This document shows positions 1-6,192 of a DNA stretch of 6,773 nt, piece after piece. Under the pieces are notes generated by a model. It worked only from the letters and a program-made list of their open reading frames with translations, searched no databases and was not told where the DNA came from. This stretch comes from Lysobacterales bacterium UBA2790 (GTDB lineage Bacteria > Pseudomonadota > Gammaproteobacteria > Xanthomonadales > Xanthomonadaceae): assembly GCA_002352135.1 (NCBI GenBank), contig DEHW01000195.1, positions 4,162 to 10,934 of the forward strand, written 5' to 3'. Position 1 is the first letter of the stretch. Every line of letters begins with the position of its first letter. A program made the position numbers and the translations under genes.

Positions 1-1889
1 GCAACGGCAAGATCATCCAGGAGCTGGAGGGCGAGTTCCGCGGCTCCGGCTGGAACGTCATCAAGCTGCTGTGGGGCAGCACCTGGGATCCGCTCCTGGC
101 GCGCGACAAGGACGGTGCGCTGCGCAAGGTCATGCTCGACACGCTGGACGGCGACTATCAGGCCTTCAAGGCCAACGACGGCGCCTTCGTGCGCAAGCAC
201 TTCTTCGGCCGCGACCCCAAGACCCTGGAGATGGTTTCCAAGATGAGCGACGCCGACATCTGGGCCTTGCGCCGCGGCGGCCACGATGCGGGCAAGGTCT
301 ACGCCGCCTTCCACCGCGCCAACAGCGCCAAGGGCCACCCGACGGTGCTGCTGGTGAAGACCGTCAAGGGTTGGGGCATGGGCGGTGCAGCCGAAGGCAA
401 GAACACCGCGCACCAGGCCAAGAAGCTCTCGGACGACGACATCCGCTACATCCGCGACCGCTTCAACATCCCGATCCCCGATTCCGAGCTGCCCAAGATC
501 CCGTTCTACAAGCCGGCCGATGACACGCCGGAGATGAAGTACCTGCACGAAAGGCGCAAGGCGCTGGGCGGCTACCTGCCCAAGCGTCGCGTGAAGGCCG
601 ACGAGAGCTTCACGGTGCCATCGCTGGAGATCTTCAAGAGCGTGCTGGAGCCCACGGCCGAGGGCCGCGAGATCAGCACCACGCAGGCCTATGTGCGTTT
701 CCTGACGCAGTTGCTGCGCGACAAGGCGCTGGGCCCGCGCGTGGTGCCCATCCTGGTCGACGAGGCGCGCACCTTCGGCATGGAGGGCCTGTTCCGCCAG
801 ATCGGCATCTACGCGCCGTTCGGCCAGAAGTACAAGCCGATGGATGCCGACCAGCTCATGTACTACCGCGAGGATCAATCCGGCCAGGTGCTGCAGCAAG
901 GCATCAGCGAACCGGGCGCGTTTTCCTCGTGGATGGCGGCAGCCACCAGCTATTCGGTCAGCAATGTGCCGATGCTGCCGTTCTACATCTACTACTCGAT
1001 GTTCGGCTTCCAGCGCGTCGGCGACCTCGCCTGGGCGGCCGGCGACATGCGCGCGCGCGGCTTCCTGATCGGCGGCACCGCCGGTCGCACGACGCTCAAC
1101 GGCGAGGGCCTGCAGCACGAGGACGGCCACTCGCACCTGCTCGCCGGCGCGATCCCGAACTGCCGCAGCTACGACCCGACGTTCTCGTACGAGGTCGCGG
1201 TGATCGTGCAGGACGGCGTGCGCCGCATGCTGACCGAGCAGGAGGACGCCTACTACTACCTGACCGTGATGAACGAGAACTACGCGCACCCGGACATGCC
1301 GGCCGGCGCCGAGGCCGGCATCATCAAGGGCATGTACCTGCTGCAGTCAGGCGCCGCGACAAACGGCAAGGCAAAGGCCAAGTCCGCCGCACCGCACGTG
1401 CAACTGCTTGGCTCCGGCACCATCCTGCGCGAGGCCATCGCCGCCGCCGAATTGCTGGAAAAGGAGTTCGGCGTCACGGCCGACATCTGGTCCTGCCCCA
1501 GTTTCAATGAACTGCGTCGCGATGGCTTCGACGCGGAGCGCTGGAACCGTCTGCACCCCGAAGCCAAGACGCCGCGCAAGGCTTACGTCACCGAATGCCT
1601 GGAAGGTCGCCCCGGTCCCGTCATTGCGGCGACCGACTACGTGCGCGCCTACGCCGATCAGATTCGCGCCTTCGTCCCGTCGCACTACACGGTTCTGGGC
1701 ACCGATGGTTTCGGCCGCTCCGACACTCGCGCAAACCTGCGTCGGTTCTTCGAGGTCGACCGTTACTACATCGCCCACGCCGCTATTGCGGCGCTCGCGC
1801 AGCAGGGCGCCATGAACGGTAAGGATGTGGCACGCGCCATCAAACAGTTCCGAATCGACCCGGAAAAGTCCAACCCGATTGGGGTTTAA
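1..1889 (+). CDS. aceE: Pyruvate dehydrogenase E1 component, homodimeric type (5' partial)
   Basis: This is the thiamine diphosphate-dependent E1 subunit of the pyruvate dehydrogenase complex. It decarboxylates pyruvate and passes the acetyl group to the lipoyl domains of E2 in the cytoplasm. The reading frame is open from the first bases (codons start at position 3) to the TAA at 1887-1889, giving 628 visible residues of a protein normally near 890. The first residues (NGKIIQELEG) lie just after the cofactor-binding GDG...N region, which is cut off. By recall the rest aligns with E. coli AceE throughout: AEGKNTAHQ (active-site loop histidine at 411-413), DEARTFGMEGLFRQ from 759, GISEPGA with the transketolase-type glutamate at 909-911, FYIYYSMFGFQR, TTLNGEGLQHEDGHSH, and near the end VLGTDGFGRSD. 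An alanine/lysine-rich stretch near 1350-1390 (AATNGKAKAKSAAP) is longer than in E. coli. aceF does not follow. The family call is secure. Confidence 0.97.
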   Translation, partial: NGKIIQELEGEFRGSGWNVIKLLWGSTWDPLLARDKDGALRKVMLDTLDGDYQAFKANDGAFVRKHFFGRDPKTLEMVSKMSDADIWALRRGGHDAGKVYAAFHRANSAKGHPTVLLVKTVKGWGMGGAAEGKNTAHQAKKLSDDDIRYIRDRFNIPIPDSELPKIPFYKPADDTPEMKYLHERRKALGGYLPKRRVKADESFTVPSLEIFKSVLEPTAEGREISTTQAYVRFLTQLLRDKALGPRVVPILVDEARTFGMEGLFRQIGIYAPFGQKYKPMDADQLMYYREDQSGQVLQQGISEPGAFSSWMAAATSYSVSNVPMLPFYIYYSMFGFQRVGDLAWAAGDMRARGFLIGGTAGRTTLNGEGLQHEDGHSHLLAGAIPNCRSYDPTFSYEVAVIVQDGVRRMLTEQEDAYYYLTVMNENYAHPDMPAGAEAGIIKGMYLLQSGAATNGKAKAKSAAPHVQLLGSGTILREAIAAAELLEKEFGVTADIWSCPSFNELRRDGFDAERWNRLHPEAKTPRKAYVTECLEGRPGPVIAATDYVRAYADQIRAFVPSHYTVLGTDGFGRSDTRANLRRFFEVDRYYIAHAAIAALAQQGAMNGKDVARAIKQFRIDPEKSNPIGV

Positions 1890-1895
1890 GTTAAT

Positions 1896-1932
1896 GCCGC
1901 GTCCGGCAGGCCATCGCCTGCTGGACGCTGGC
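1896..1932 (+). terminator. Large stem-loop after aceE, possible 3' end or Rho-type terminator
   Basis: Seven bases after the aceE stop, GCGTCCGGCAGG (1899-1910) pairs with CCTGCTGGACGC (1917-1928). That is 12 pairs with one G-T, closing the six-base loop CCATCG. GCC (1896-1898) and GGC (1930-1932) can extend it across a one-base bulge. No T run follows on the plus strand, so this is not a classic intrinsic terminator. It may protect the 3' end of aceE mRNA or mark a Rho-dependent stop. A smaller hairpin (TGCGCC 1947-1952 with GGCGCA 1961-1966) lies just downstream. The pairing is read directly from sequence; the role is inference. Confidence 0.45.
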
Positions 1933-2166
1933 GAAAGTGGACGCCGTGCGCCACTCCGCAGGCGCAGAGCAGCACAAAAACTGTGACGCAGTCTGCACCC
2001 CTCGCGATGGAACGACTCGTGCTGGAGTAACCGCAGTCCCGGCGTCGAGCGCACTCATGTTGACCTACTCTCTGTTTCACGATGTCCTGAAGCCGCTCTA
2101 CTTCTGGTCGGCAGCTCTCTGTGACGGCATCGCCTTGCTGGCGCAGTCGACCGAATCGGCGACAGG
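1933..2166. other. Intergenic region between convergent genes, nothing recognised
   Basis: This stretch separates the end of aceE from the end of the acetyltransferase gene. Apart from the small hairpin at 1947-1966 I see no tRNA, terminator with a T run, repeat or recognisable protein. Open frames cross it on both strands, but their translations are rich in Arg, Cys and Ser, resemble no family I know, and have no convincing ribosome binding site. I treat it as non-coding. Confidence 0.5.
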
Positions 2167-2682
2167 TCACGAATAGAGCAGGATGGGTTCTGCGCCATCG
2201 GCAATCGGCGCATGTTTTTCGTACCGCATACCCAACTTCTGTAGCACCTTGATCGACGCCGTGTTGTGCGGCGATACAAATCCGACGATGCGGTCCAATC
2301 CGCACGCGGAACGCCCCCAGGCGATCACTGCCGCCGCCGCTTCCGTCGCATAGCCCATGCCGCTGTACTCGGGAAAATAGGCGTAGCCGACGTCGACCTC
2401 GCCTGTGAACTCACGCTTCAGCAAGCCACACATGCCAACACAGCAACCTGTGCTCGCCAACTCAACAGCAAACATGCCGAAGCCATCGCGCGCGTAGGCC
2501 AAGATCGGGCCTTGTTGAAGGAAGGCCCGCGCCTCCTCCACGGTGCGCACGTTGCGATCACCAATGTTGCTGATGAAGGTCGGCTCGTTCAGCAAACGCA
2601 GCACCCAGACAGCGTCTTCGGCAGTGAAATGGCGCAAGCTCAATCGAGCGCTATACACAACGCATTTGTGGACGCCGCCCAT
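2167..2682 (-). CDS. GNAT family N-acetyltransferase (RimJ/RimL-like)
   Basis: A 171-residue acetyl-CoA-dependent acetyltransferase of the Acetyltransf_3 type. The substrate cannot be told from sequence; relatives modify protein N-termini or small molecules. The fold signature is visible: an N-terminal strand of the form SARLSLRHFTAEDA (residues 11-24), a central strand region GMFAVELASTGCCVGMCGL (69-87), the acetyl-CoA pyrophosphate-binding loop YSGMGYATEA (106-115), and the motif-B helix NTASIKVLQKLGM (140-152) with the usual Asn, Ser and LGM. The length is typical. The ATG overlaps the TGA of the upstream gene in the string TGATG, and no good Shine-Dalgarno precedes it. Translation by coupling to the upstream DUF1579-like gene is therefore likely and supports this start. 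The gene is convergent with aceE. Confidence 0.9.
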   Translation of the reverse strand: MGGVHKCVVYSARLSLRHFTAEDAVWVLRLLNEPTFISNIGDRNVRTVEEARAFLQQGPILAYARDGFGMFAVELASTGCCVGMCGLLKREFTGEVDVGYAYFPEYSGMGYATEAAAAVIAWGRSACGLDRIVGFVSPHNTASIKVLQKLGMRYEKHAPIADGAEPILLYS

Positions 2683-3152
2683 CAGGAATCGCGCACTCGC
2701 TCGTAGCGTGCGCGCACCGCCAAGGCCTCATCGCCCTCCGGGGTGGCGTTGTACATACGCATCTCCAATGTGTCTGCCGCCATGTTCTCGAACTCGATGG
2801 CCCAGCCCCAGGCCGGACCGGTTTCAACCGCATAGCGACCGGACAGACGAAGAACACCGGCGCGAGACGACGCCGAAGCCAGAGTCATGACCGTACTGCT
2901 CTGGTGCCAACTGTCCACCCATGCCGCCGTGACGGCGTCCGTCTCGGGATGCACCGCAAGCAGCAAGGAACCGAATCGTGTCAGTCCTTCCAACTGCCAA
3001 TCGTAGTCCACGCGATAGAGTTCGCCCGCCCCCAACTGCTGGAACGCCAGGCTCGACTGCCCTGCGGGCAAAGGTGCGTCCGCTGGATCAAGAATGACTT
3101 GCTTGCTGCCGGTCCATCGGCCCAGCCATGACGCCATGGAAGCTTGGTACAT
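2682..3152 (-). CDS. DUF1579-like protein of unknown function
   Basis: A 156-residue protein, first gene of a two-gene unit with the GNAT acetyltransferase. No signal peptide or membrane segment is evident, so it is probably cytoplasmic. It opens with a short helix and a L-G-x-W-x-G element (LGRWTGSKQ, residues 10-18). It continues as alternating hydrophobic strands (ELYRVDYDWQ, FGSLLLAVHP, AVTAAWVDSWHQ, GWAIEFENM, LEMRMYNATPEG) and ends YERVRDS. That all-beta layout with an early W-x-G resembles the DUF1579 family, whose function is not known to me. The ATG at 3152 is preceded by GAGGG eight bases upstream, which supports the start. The stop TGA shares its last A with the next ATG. The family call is by resemblance and could be wrong; that it is a real gene is more certain. 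Confidence 0.72.
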   Translation of the reverse strand: MYQASMASWLGRWTGSKQVILDPADAPLPAGQSSLAFQQLGAGELYRVDYDWQLEGLTRFGSLLLAVHPETDAVTAAWVDSWHQSSTVMTLASASSRAGVLRLSGRYAVETGPAWGWAIEFENMAADTLEMRMYNATPEGDEALAVRARYERVRDS

Positions 3153-3153
3153 G

Positions 3154-3168
3154 TTCGAAACCCTCGAA
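3154..3168 (-). promoter_or_regulatory. Ribosome binding site within a small inverted repeat
   Basis: Read on the minus strand, GAGGG (3165-3161) lies eight bases before the ATG of the DUF1579-like gene and is the likely Shine-Dalgarno sequence. It sits in the inverted repeat TTCGA-N5-TCGAA (3154-3168), which could form a five-pair hairpin with most of the GGG in the loop. The site is clear; any control by folding is inference. Confidence 0.5.
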
Positions 3169-3282
3169 GGTCAGCGCGGTGCGGAGGGAATGCCCACACC
3201 AGTTACCCATCAGCTTGCAATGCCTTGAAGCTGCTAGCATTTCGACGTTCTTGCAAACCATATACCTGATTGGACGCCCGCA

Positions 3283-3645
3283 TTGGACATTTTCAAGGCA
3301 TTTACCATCGAAGCCGCGCATCGTTTGACCAAGGTGCCAACCGGACACAAGTGCGCCAGACTGCACGGTCACTCGTTCCGCATCGAAATCCACGTCAGCG
3401 GGGAGATCGGCGAGCAAACGGGCTGGGTGATGGACTTCGGTGACATCAAATCCGCGTTCAAGCCCTTGTACGACCGCCTGGACCATCACTATCTCAACGA
3501 CATTCCTGGGCTGGAGAATCCGACCAGCGAAGTGCTGGCCGCCTGGATATGGCAGCAACTCAAACCCACGTTGCCGCTGTTGTCTGCCGTAGTGATTCAT
3601 GAGACTTGCACCTCGGGCTGCCGCTATACCGGCCCCGGCGATTGA
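3283..3645 (+). CDS. queD: 6-carboxy-5,6,7,8-tetrahydropterin synthase QueD
   Basis: QueD converts 7,8-dihydroneopterin triphosphate to 6-carboxytetrahydropterin, the second step of the pathway to preQ0 and then queuosine in tRNA wobble positions. It acts in the cytosol as a zinc enzyme. The 120-residue sequence is close to E. coli QueD over its length. Zinc ligands are His13, His28 and His30 (in EAAH and LHGHSF). The catalytic Cys24 is in [10 protein letters not shown], with Asp67-His68 in RLDHHYLND and the substrate-binding Glu107 in [20 protein letters not shown] (75-86) is also characteristic. The start is TTG at 3283: the frame meets a stop at 3235-3237 and holds no ATG or GTG before it, and [13 protein letters not shown] aligns well with the E. 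coli N-terminus. No clear Shine-Dalgarno precedes it. No other queuosine gene is adjacent. Confidence 0.95.
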   Translation: MDIFKAFTIEAAHRLTKVPTGHKCARLHGHSFRIEIHVSGEIGEQTGWVMDFGDIKSAFKPLYDRLDHHYLNDIPGLENPTSEVLAAWIWQQLKPTLPLLSAVVIHETCTSGCRYTGPGD

Positions 3646-3813
3646 CGCACCGCACCGTGCGCACCCGTACGGAAAAGCCCGCGCAAGTCTCTGATTGAAA
3701 AGAATTAAGGCTACCGTTCGTCGGAAACAGCAGAATACTTGGCACTGATATGTTGCATCGCACAACGCGTGGCGCTAGCCTGCAATCCCCACGTTCGTAC
3801 CGGAGCACGCGCC

Positions 3814-4200
3814 ATGTTTGACTCTATCGCCACCCAGTTCAGCCAGTACAGCAAGCAATTGACCGATGCCACGATGCGCGCGAATGCGATCACCGTCGGC
3901 TACTTCGAAACGCTGACCAGCCTGCAGACCAAGGCCATGGAAAGCCGCATGGAAGCTGCTACCGCGTTTGCCAGCGAAGCCGCCGAAGTGCGCGATCTCG
4001 AAGCGGCCAAGGCTTTCTTCCCGAAAAGCGTTGCGTTCGTGAAAGACGCCTCCGAGCAGCTCTATGCCCTGAGTCAGGAAACCCTGAAGCAGAACATCAA
4101 GACTGCCGAAGCCCTGGCCAATATCGCCAAGGCAAACTTCGAGGCCGCCAACGAATCCATCGTTCGCCCTGCCGTCAAGGCAGCCAAGGCGAAGGCCTGA
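3814..4200 (+). CDS. Phasin family protein (polyhydroxyalkanoate granule-associated)
   Basis: A 128-residue phasin. Such proteins coat polyhydroxyalkanoate granules and influence their size and number; some relatives serve other stress or surface roles. The sequence is almost wholly amphipathic helix: an N-terminal MFDSIATQFSQYSKQL typical of Phasin_2, a middle part (TSLQTKAMESRMEAATAFAS) and a C-terminal Ala/Lys-rich tail ending KAAKAKA. There is no signal peptide or membrane segment. I chose the ATG at 3814 because CGGAG (3801-3805) lies eight bases before it and because MFD is the usual phasin start. The open frame does extend to an ATG at 3739, but the extra 25 residues are Cys/Arg-rich and unlike the family. 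The gene stands alone, with queD 168 bases upstream and a terminator at 4313-4345. PHA metabolism in the host is inferred from this gene only. Confidence 0.9.
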   Translation: MFDSIATQFSQYSKQLTDATMRANAITVGYFETLTSLQTKAMESRMEAATAFASEAAEVRDLEAAKAFFPKSVAFVKDASEQLYALSQETLKQNIKTAEALANIAKANFEAANESIVRPAVKAAKAKA

Positions 4201-4209
4201 GATTCCGCC

Positions 4210-4235
4210 TGCTGCGACGCAGCAAATCGCGTCGC
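4210..4235 (+). other. Two mutually exclusive hairpins after the phasin stop
   Basis: TGCTGC (4210-4215) can pair with GCAGCA (4219-4224) over a three-base loop. Alternatively GCGACGC (4214-4220) can pair with GCGTCGC (4229-4235) over an eight-base loop. The two overlap and cannot form together. No T run follows, so neither is an intrinsic terminator. They may form the 3' end of the phasin message ahead of the candidate small RNA. The pairing is seen in the sequence; the role is unknown. Confidence 0.35.
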
Positions 4236-4242
4236 GCTGCGG

Positions 4243-4248
4243 TAAGAT
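4243..4248 (+). promoter_or_regulatory. Possible -10 element for the candidate small RNA
   Basis: TAAGAT matches four of six bases of the sigma-70 -10 consensus, including the key A at position 2 and the final T. It would place transcription start near 4254-4256, right at the first hairpin of the candidate small RNA. No convincing -35 box is found 16-18 bases upstream (the region reads CAGCAA) and there is no extended -10. This is therefore weak evidence. Confidence 0.25.
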
Positions 4249-4253
4249 GCAAA

Positions 4254-4345
4254 TGCCCGCAAGGGCAGAGCGCTACGGATAATCTCCCTCCCTATCTGTA
4301 GCGTTATTTCAGAACCGACGGATCACGTATCCGTCGGTTTTTTTT
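4254..4345 (+). ncRNA. Candidate trans-acting small RNA with anti-Shine-Dalgarno loop
   Basis: About 92 bases with three consecutive hairpins. Hairpin 1 is TGCCC-GCAA-GGGCA (4254-4267), a five-pair stem with a GNRA tetraloop. Hairpin 2 pairs CGCTACGGATA (4271-4281) with TATCTGTAGCG (4293-4303), 11 pairs with one G-U, and exposes the loop AUCUCCCUCCC (4282-4292). That loop contains CCUCC, the core of the 16S rRNA anti-Shine-Dalgarno. Hairpin 3 is the intrinsic terminator. C/U-rich loops that target mRNA ribosome binding sites are known in small RNAs such as Xanthomonas sX13, the Rhodobacter CcsR RNAs and Helicobacter RepG. I do not claim homology to any of these. It begins 53 bases after the phasin stop and could be an independent gene or a processed 3' UTR fragment. 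No plus-strand gene follows, which argues against a riboswitch or leader. Ends are approximate. Confidence 0.5.
4313..4345 (+). terminator. Intrinsic (Rho-independent) terminator
   Basis: AACCGACGGAT (4313-4323) pairs perfectly with ATCCGTCGGTT (4329-4339), 11 pairs around the loop CACGT, and merges into eight consecutive T (4338-4345). It ends transcription of the candidate small RNA and any phasin read-through. It faces the convergent antiporter gene, whose stop is at 4389. On the minus strand no T run follows the stem, so it would serve that gene poorly. Confidence 0.93.
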
Positions 4346-4388
4346 GCCACGTGGCGGCGAGATCAACGCGCAAGAGCGCTGGTCACCT

Positions 4389-6182
4389 TCATTTCTGACG
4401 CACGAAGCGCTTTACCAAGGCCCGCACTCGCGCAAGGTGTTTGGCCTTGCCGCCCCGCGCAGAAATGCCAGCACCGAACTTCAGTCCGACTCGGTGGACG
4501 CGATCTTCGTCCAGTTCCCGAACGATCAGGGTCACTCCAGAGAGACGCAGGGAGTCGCCAATCTGGGGCTGTTCGTCATACTGGTTGGCAAACAAATCCG
4601 CAGCGGTTTTGTCCGCCAAGCGAAGCGGAACTATCAGCCCATAGAACTCTGCTAGTGCGGCCAATGGGATATCGCCCGCGAAGCTGAATTCGCCGAACAT
4701 CGCCCGCTCGACCTCGCGAGCCTGCGCGGGTTCGGCAAATAACCAATCCAGTCGGATCACACGCCCCAAGGGCGCAAGAAAATAGGCGTAGTCCTGGGCA
4801 CGCAGCGCACCCGCTTGCTCTGGCGTCAGCACTCTGCCCTCGCGCACGGTCAAGACGGGACTCGCCCACGACGGAATCTTGCTGGAATCGCTCAGCACCA
4901 CGGCGCCTTCTTCCGCTCGATACCCGACCAGCTCGTATTCAAGCTGACCCGGAAGATCGAGCTCCACCCGTCGACTGGGCGGATCACGTCGCGGCACGGC
5001 CACATCGAACAGATCTGCCGCCCAACTCAAGGACCAGCCCTGAACCAGGAGGGACACGAGCACGACGACAAAAGCGACATTGAAGTAGAGCTGCGCCCCC
5101 GGAAGATCTACCAGCATTGGAATCGAAGCCAAGAAGATCCCCACCGCGCCTCGCAATCCCACCCATGAAATGAAACTGATCTCGCGCTTTCTAAATCCAA
5201 AGGGAGCGAGGCAAATCGCCACCGCAAGCGGCCTCGCGACGATCATGAGGAATGTGGCAATTCCCAGTGCAGCCCAAATGGATTCGAGCAAGCGGCTCGG
5301 CGTGACCAGCAGTCCCAGAAGAAGAAACATGACCATCTGGGCCAACCAGGTTGCCGCGTCCTGAACACTCAGGACATTGGCAAACGCGCGGACCGGGCGA
5401 TTGCCGATCACCACACCGGCCAAGTACACGGCCAGATAGCCACTGCCACCTACGACGTTACTGAGCGCAAACACGCCAACGGCACCCGCAACGGCCAGCA
5501 AGGGGTGTAGACCGGACGGCAGATCAAGTCGATTCAGAGCAAAGGTGATGAAACGACCGCCCATCCACCCAGCCAAGGCGCCCAGACCAACCTGCATGCC
5601 CAGTTCCAAGGCCATGGCGGCAAAACTCGACTCCCGCTCAACGCCAAGCACGCCAATCAATGCCAAGGTGACAAATATGGCGATCGGGTCATTGCTGCTG
5701 GATTCGATCTCCAAGGTCGCACCGACGCGACGTTGCAGATGCAGGCCGTTGGCGCGCAAGAGAAAGAAAACCGCCGCGGCATCGGTCGACGCCACGATGC
5801 TGCCCATCAGAAGACTCTCGAGCCAACCCAGCCCAAGCAGGTAGTTGACAGCAATGGCCGTCAGCCCTGCGGTCAGCACCACCCCCAAGCTCGCGAGCAT
5901 GATTGCTGGTGTGATCGCGCCTTTTACTTGATCGAGGCGAGTACGCAAGCCGCCATCGAAGAGAATCACCGCCAATGCCAAAGAACCGATCGCGTAAGTC
6001 AAACGGTAGTCATTGAAGGCGATGCCACCCAGGCCATCTTCGCCCGCCAACATGCCCAAGGCGAGGAACACCAGCAGCATCGGCGCACCAAATCGTGTGG
6101 CGACCAGACTGGAAGCGATGCCAGCCAGTACCAACAGAGAACCGATCAGCAACCACAGATTAAGAGAGTGCAGTACCTCCAC
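4389..6182 (-). CDS. nhaP2: K+(Na+)/H+ antiporter, CvrA/NhaP2 type, CPA1 family
   Basis: A 597-residue inner-membrane cation/proton antiporter, matching E. coli CvrA (578 residues) from end to end by recall. Homologues exchange K+ (or Na+) for protons in cell-volume, osmotic and pH control. The ion preference here is inferred from the family. Residues 1-395 form about 12 hydrophobic segments. Family motifs include FLALGMLAGEDGLGG (39-53), ILFDGGLRT (73-81), STDAAAVF (132-139), ESSSNDP (160-166) with the catalytic Asn164-Asp165 pair, and ISWVGLRGAVGI (338-349). Residues about 405-475 fit a TrkA-C/RCK_C domain and about 495-570 a CorC/HlyC transporter-associated domain; both are cytosolic and probably regulatory. 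The start is GTG (6182-6180), preceded by AGGAG five bases upstream. The gene is monocistronic, divergent from the DUF2141 gene and convergent with the phasin. E. coli has Gly where this protein has the second Ser of ESSSND. Confidence 0.93.
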   Translation of the reverse strand: MEVLHSLNLWLLIGSLLVLAGIASSLVATRFGAPMLLVFLALGMLAGEDGLGGIAFNDYRLTYAIGSLALAVILFDGGLRTRLDQVKGAITPAIMLASLGVVLTAGLTAIAVNYLLGLGWLESLLMGSIVASTDAAAVFFLLRANGLHLQRRVGATLEIESSSNDPIAIFVTLALIGVLGVERESSFAAMALELGMQVGLGALAGWMGGRFITFALNRLDLPSGLHPLLAVAGAVGVFALSNVVGGSGYLAVYLAGVVIGNRPVRAFANVLSVQDAATWLAQMVMFLLLGLLVTPSRLLESIWAALGIATFLMIVARPLAVAICLAPFGFRKREISFISWVGLRGAVGIFLASIPMLVDLPGAQLYFNVAFVVVLVSLLVQGWSLSWAADLFDVAVPRRDPPSRRVELDLPGQLEYELVGYRAEEGAVVLSDSSKIPSWASPVLTVREGRVLTPEQAGALRAQDYAYFLAPLGRVIRLDWLFAEPAQAREVERAMFGEFSFAGDIPLAALAEFYGLIVPLRLADKTAADLFANQYDEQPQIGDSLRLSGVTLIVRELDEDRVHRVGLKFGAGISARGGKAKHLARVRALVKRFVRQK

Positions 6183-6187
6183 GTTGA

Positions 6188-6192
6188 CTCCT
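6188..6192 (-). promoter_or_regulatory. Shine-Dalgarno for the antiporter GTG start
   Basis: On the minus strand AGGAG lies five bases (TCAAC) before the GTG at 6182-6180. This decides the start: there is no ATG here, and the next residues EVLHSLNLWLLIGSLL run directly into the first membrane segment as expected for the family. Confidence 0.75.

Noticed and set aside
1347..2054. A 235-residue open frame antisense to the end of aceE
   Set aside because: It is a shadow of the well-conserved aceE reading frame in GC-rich DNA, with no recognisable domain.
1886..2305. Open frames on both strands in the aceE-acetyltransferase gap (including 1937-2176 plus)
   Set aside because: The translations resemble no family, have atypical composition for this genome and lack ribosome binding sites. 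The minus-strand one also overlaps the acetyltransferase gene in another frame.
3153..3282. A preQ1 riboswitch upstream of queD
   Set aside because: I could not find the small stem with an A-rich tail and pseudoknot expected of preQ1-I, nor a structure masking a ribosome binding site.
3738..3756. A sigma-54-like site (TTGGCAC followed by TTGC) upstream of the phasin
   Set aside because: GG and GC are separated by 12 bases, where sigma-54 promoters need 10, so the spacing does not fit.
3088..3765. A 225-residue minus-strand open frame opposite queD
   Set aside because: It lies antisense across the confidently identified queD and the start of the DUF1579-like gene and shows no family features.
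3739..3813. Upstream extension of the phasin to an ATG at 3739
   Set aside because: The added 25 residues are Cys/Arg-rich, unlike phasin N-termini, while ATG 3814 has CGGAG at good spacing and the usual MFD start.
4201..4345. Reading the post-phasin structures as a riboswitch or leader
   Set aside because: The terminator is followed by a convergent gene, so there is no downstream plus-strand gene to control.
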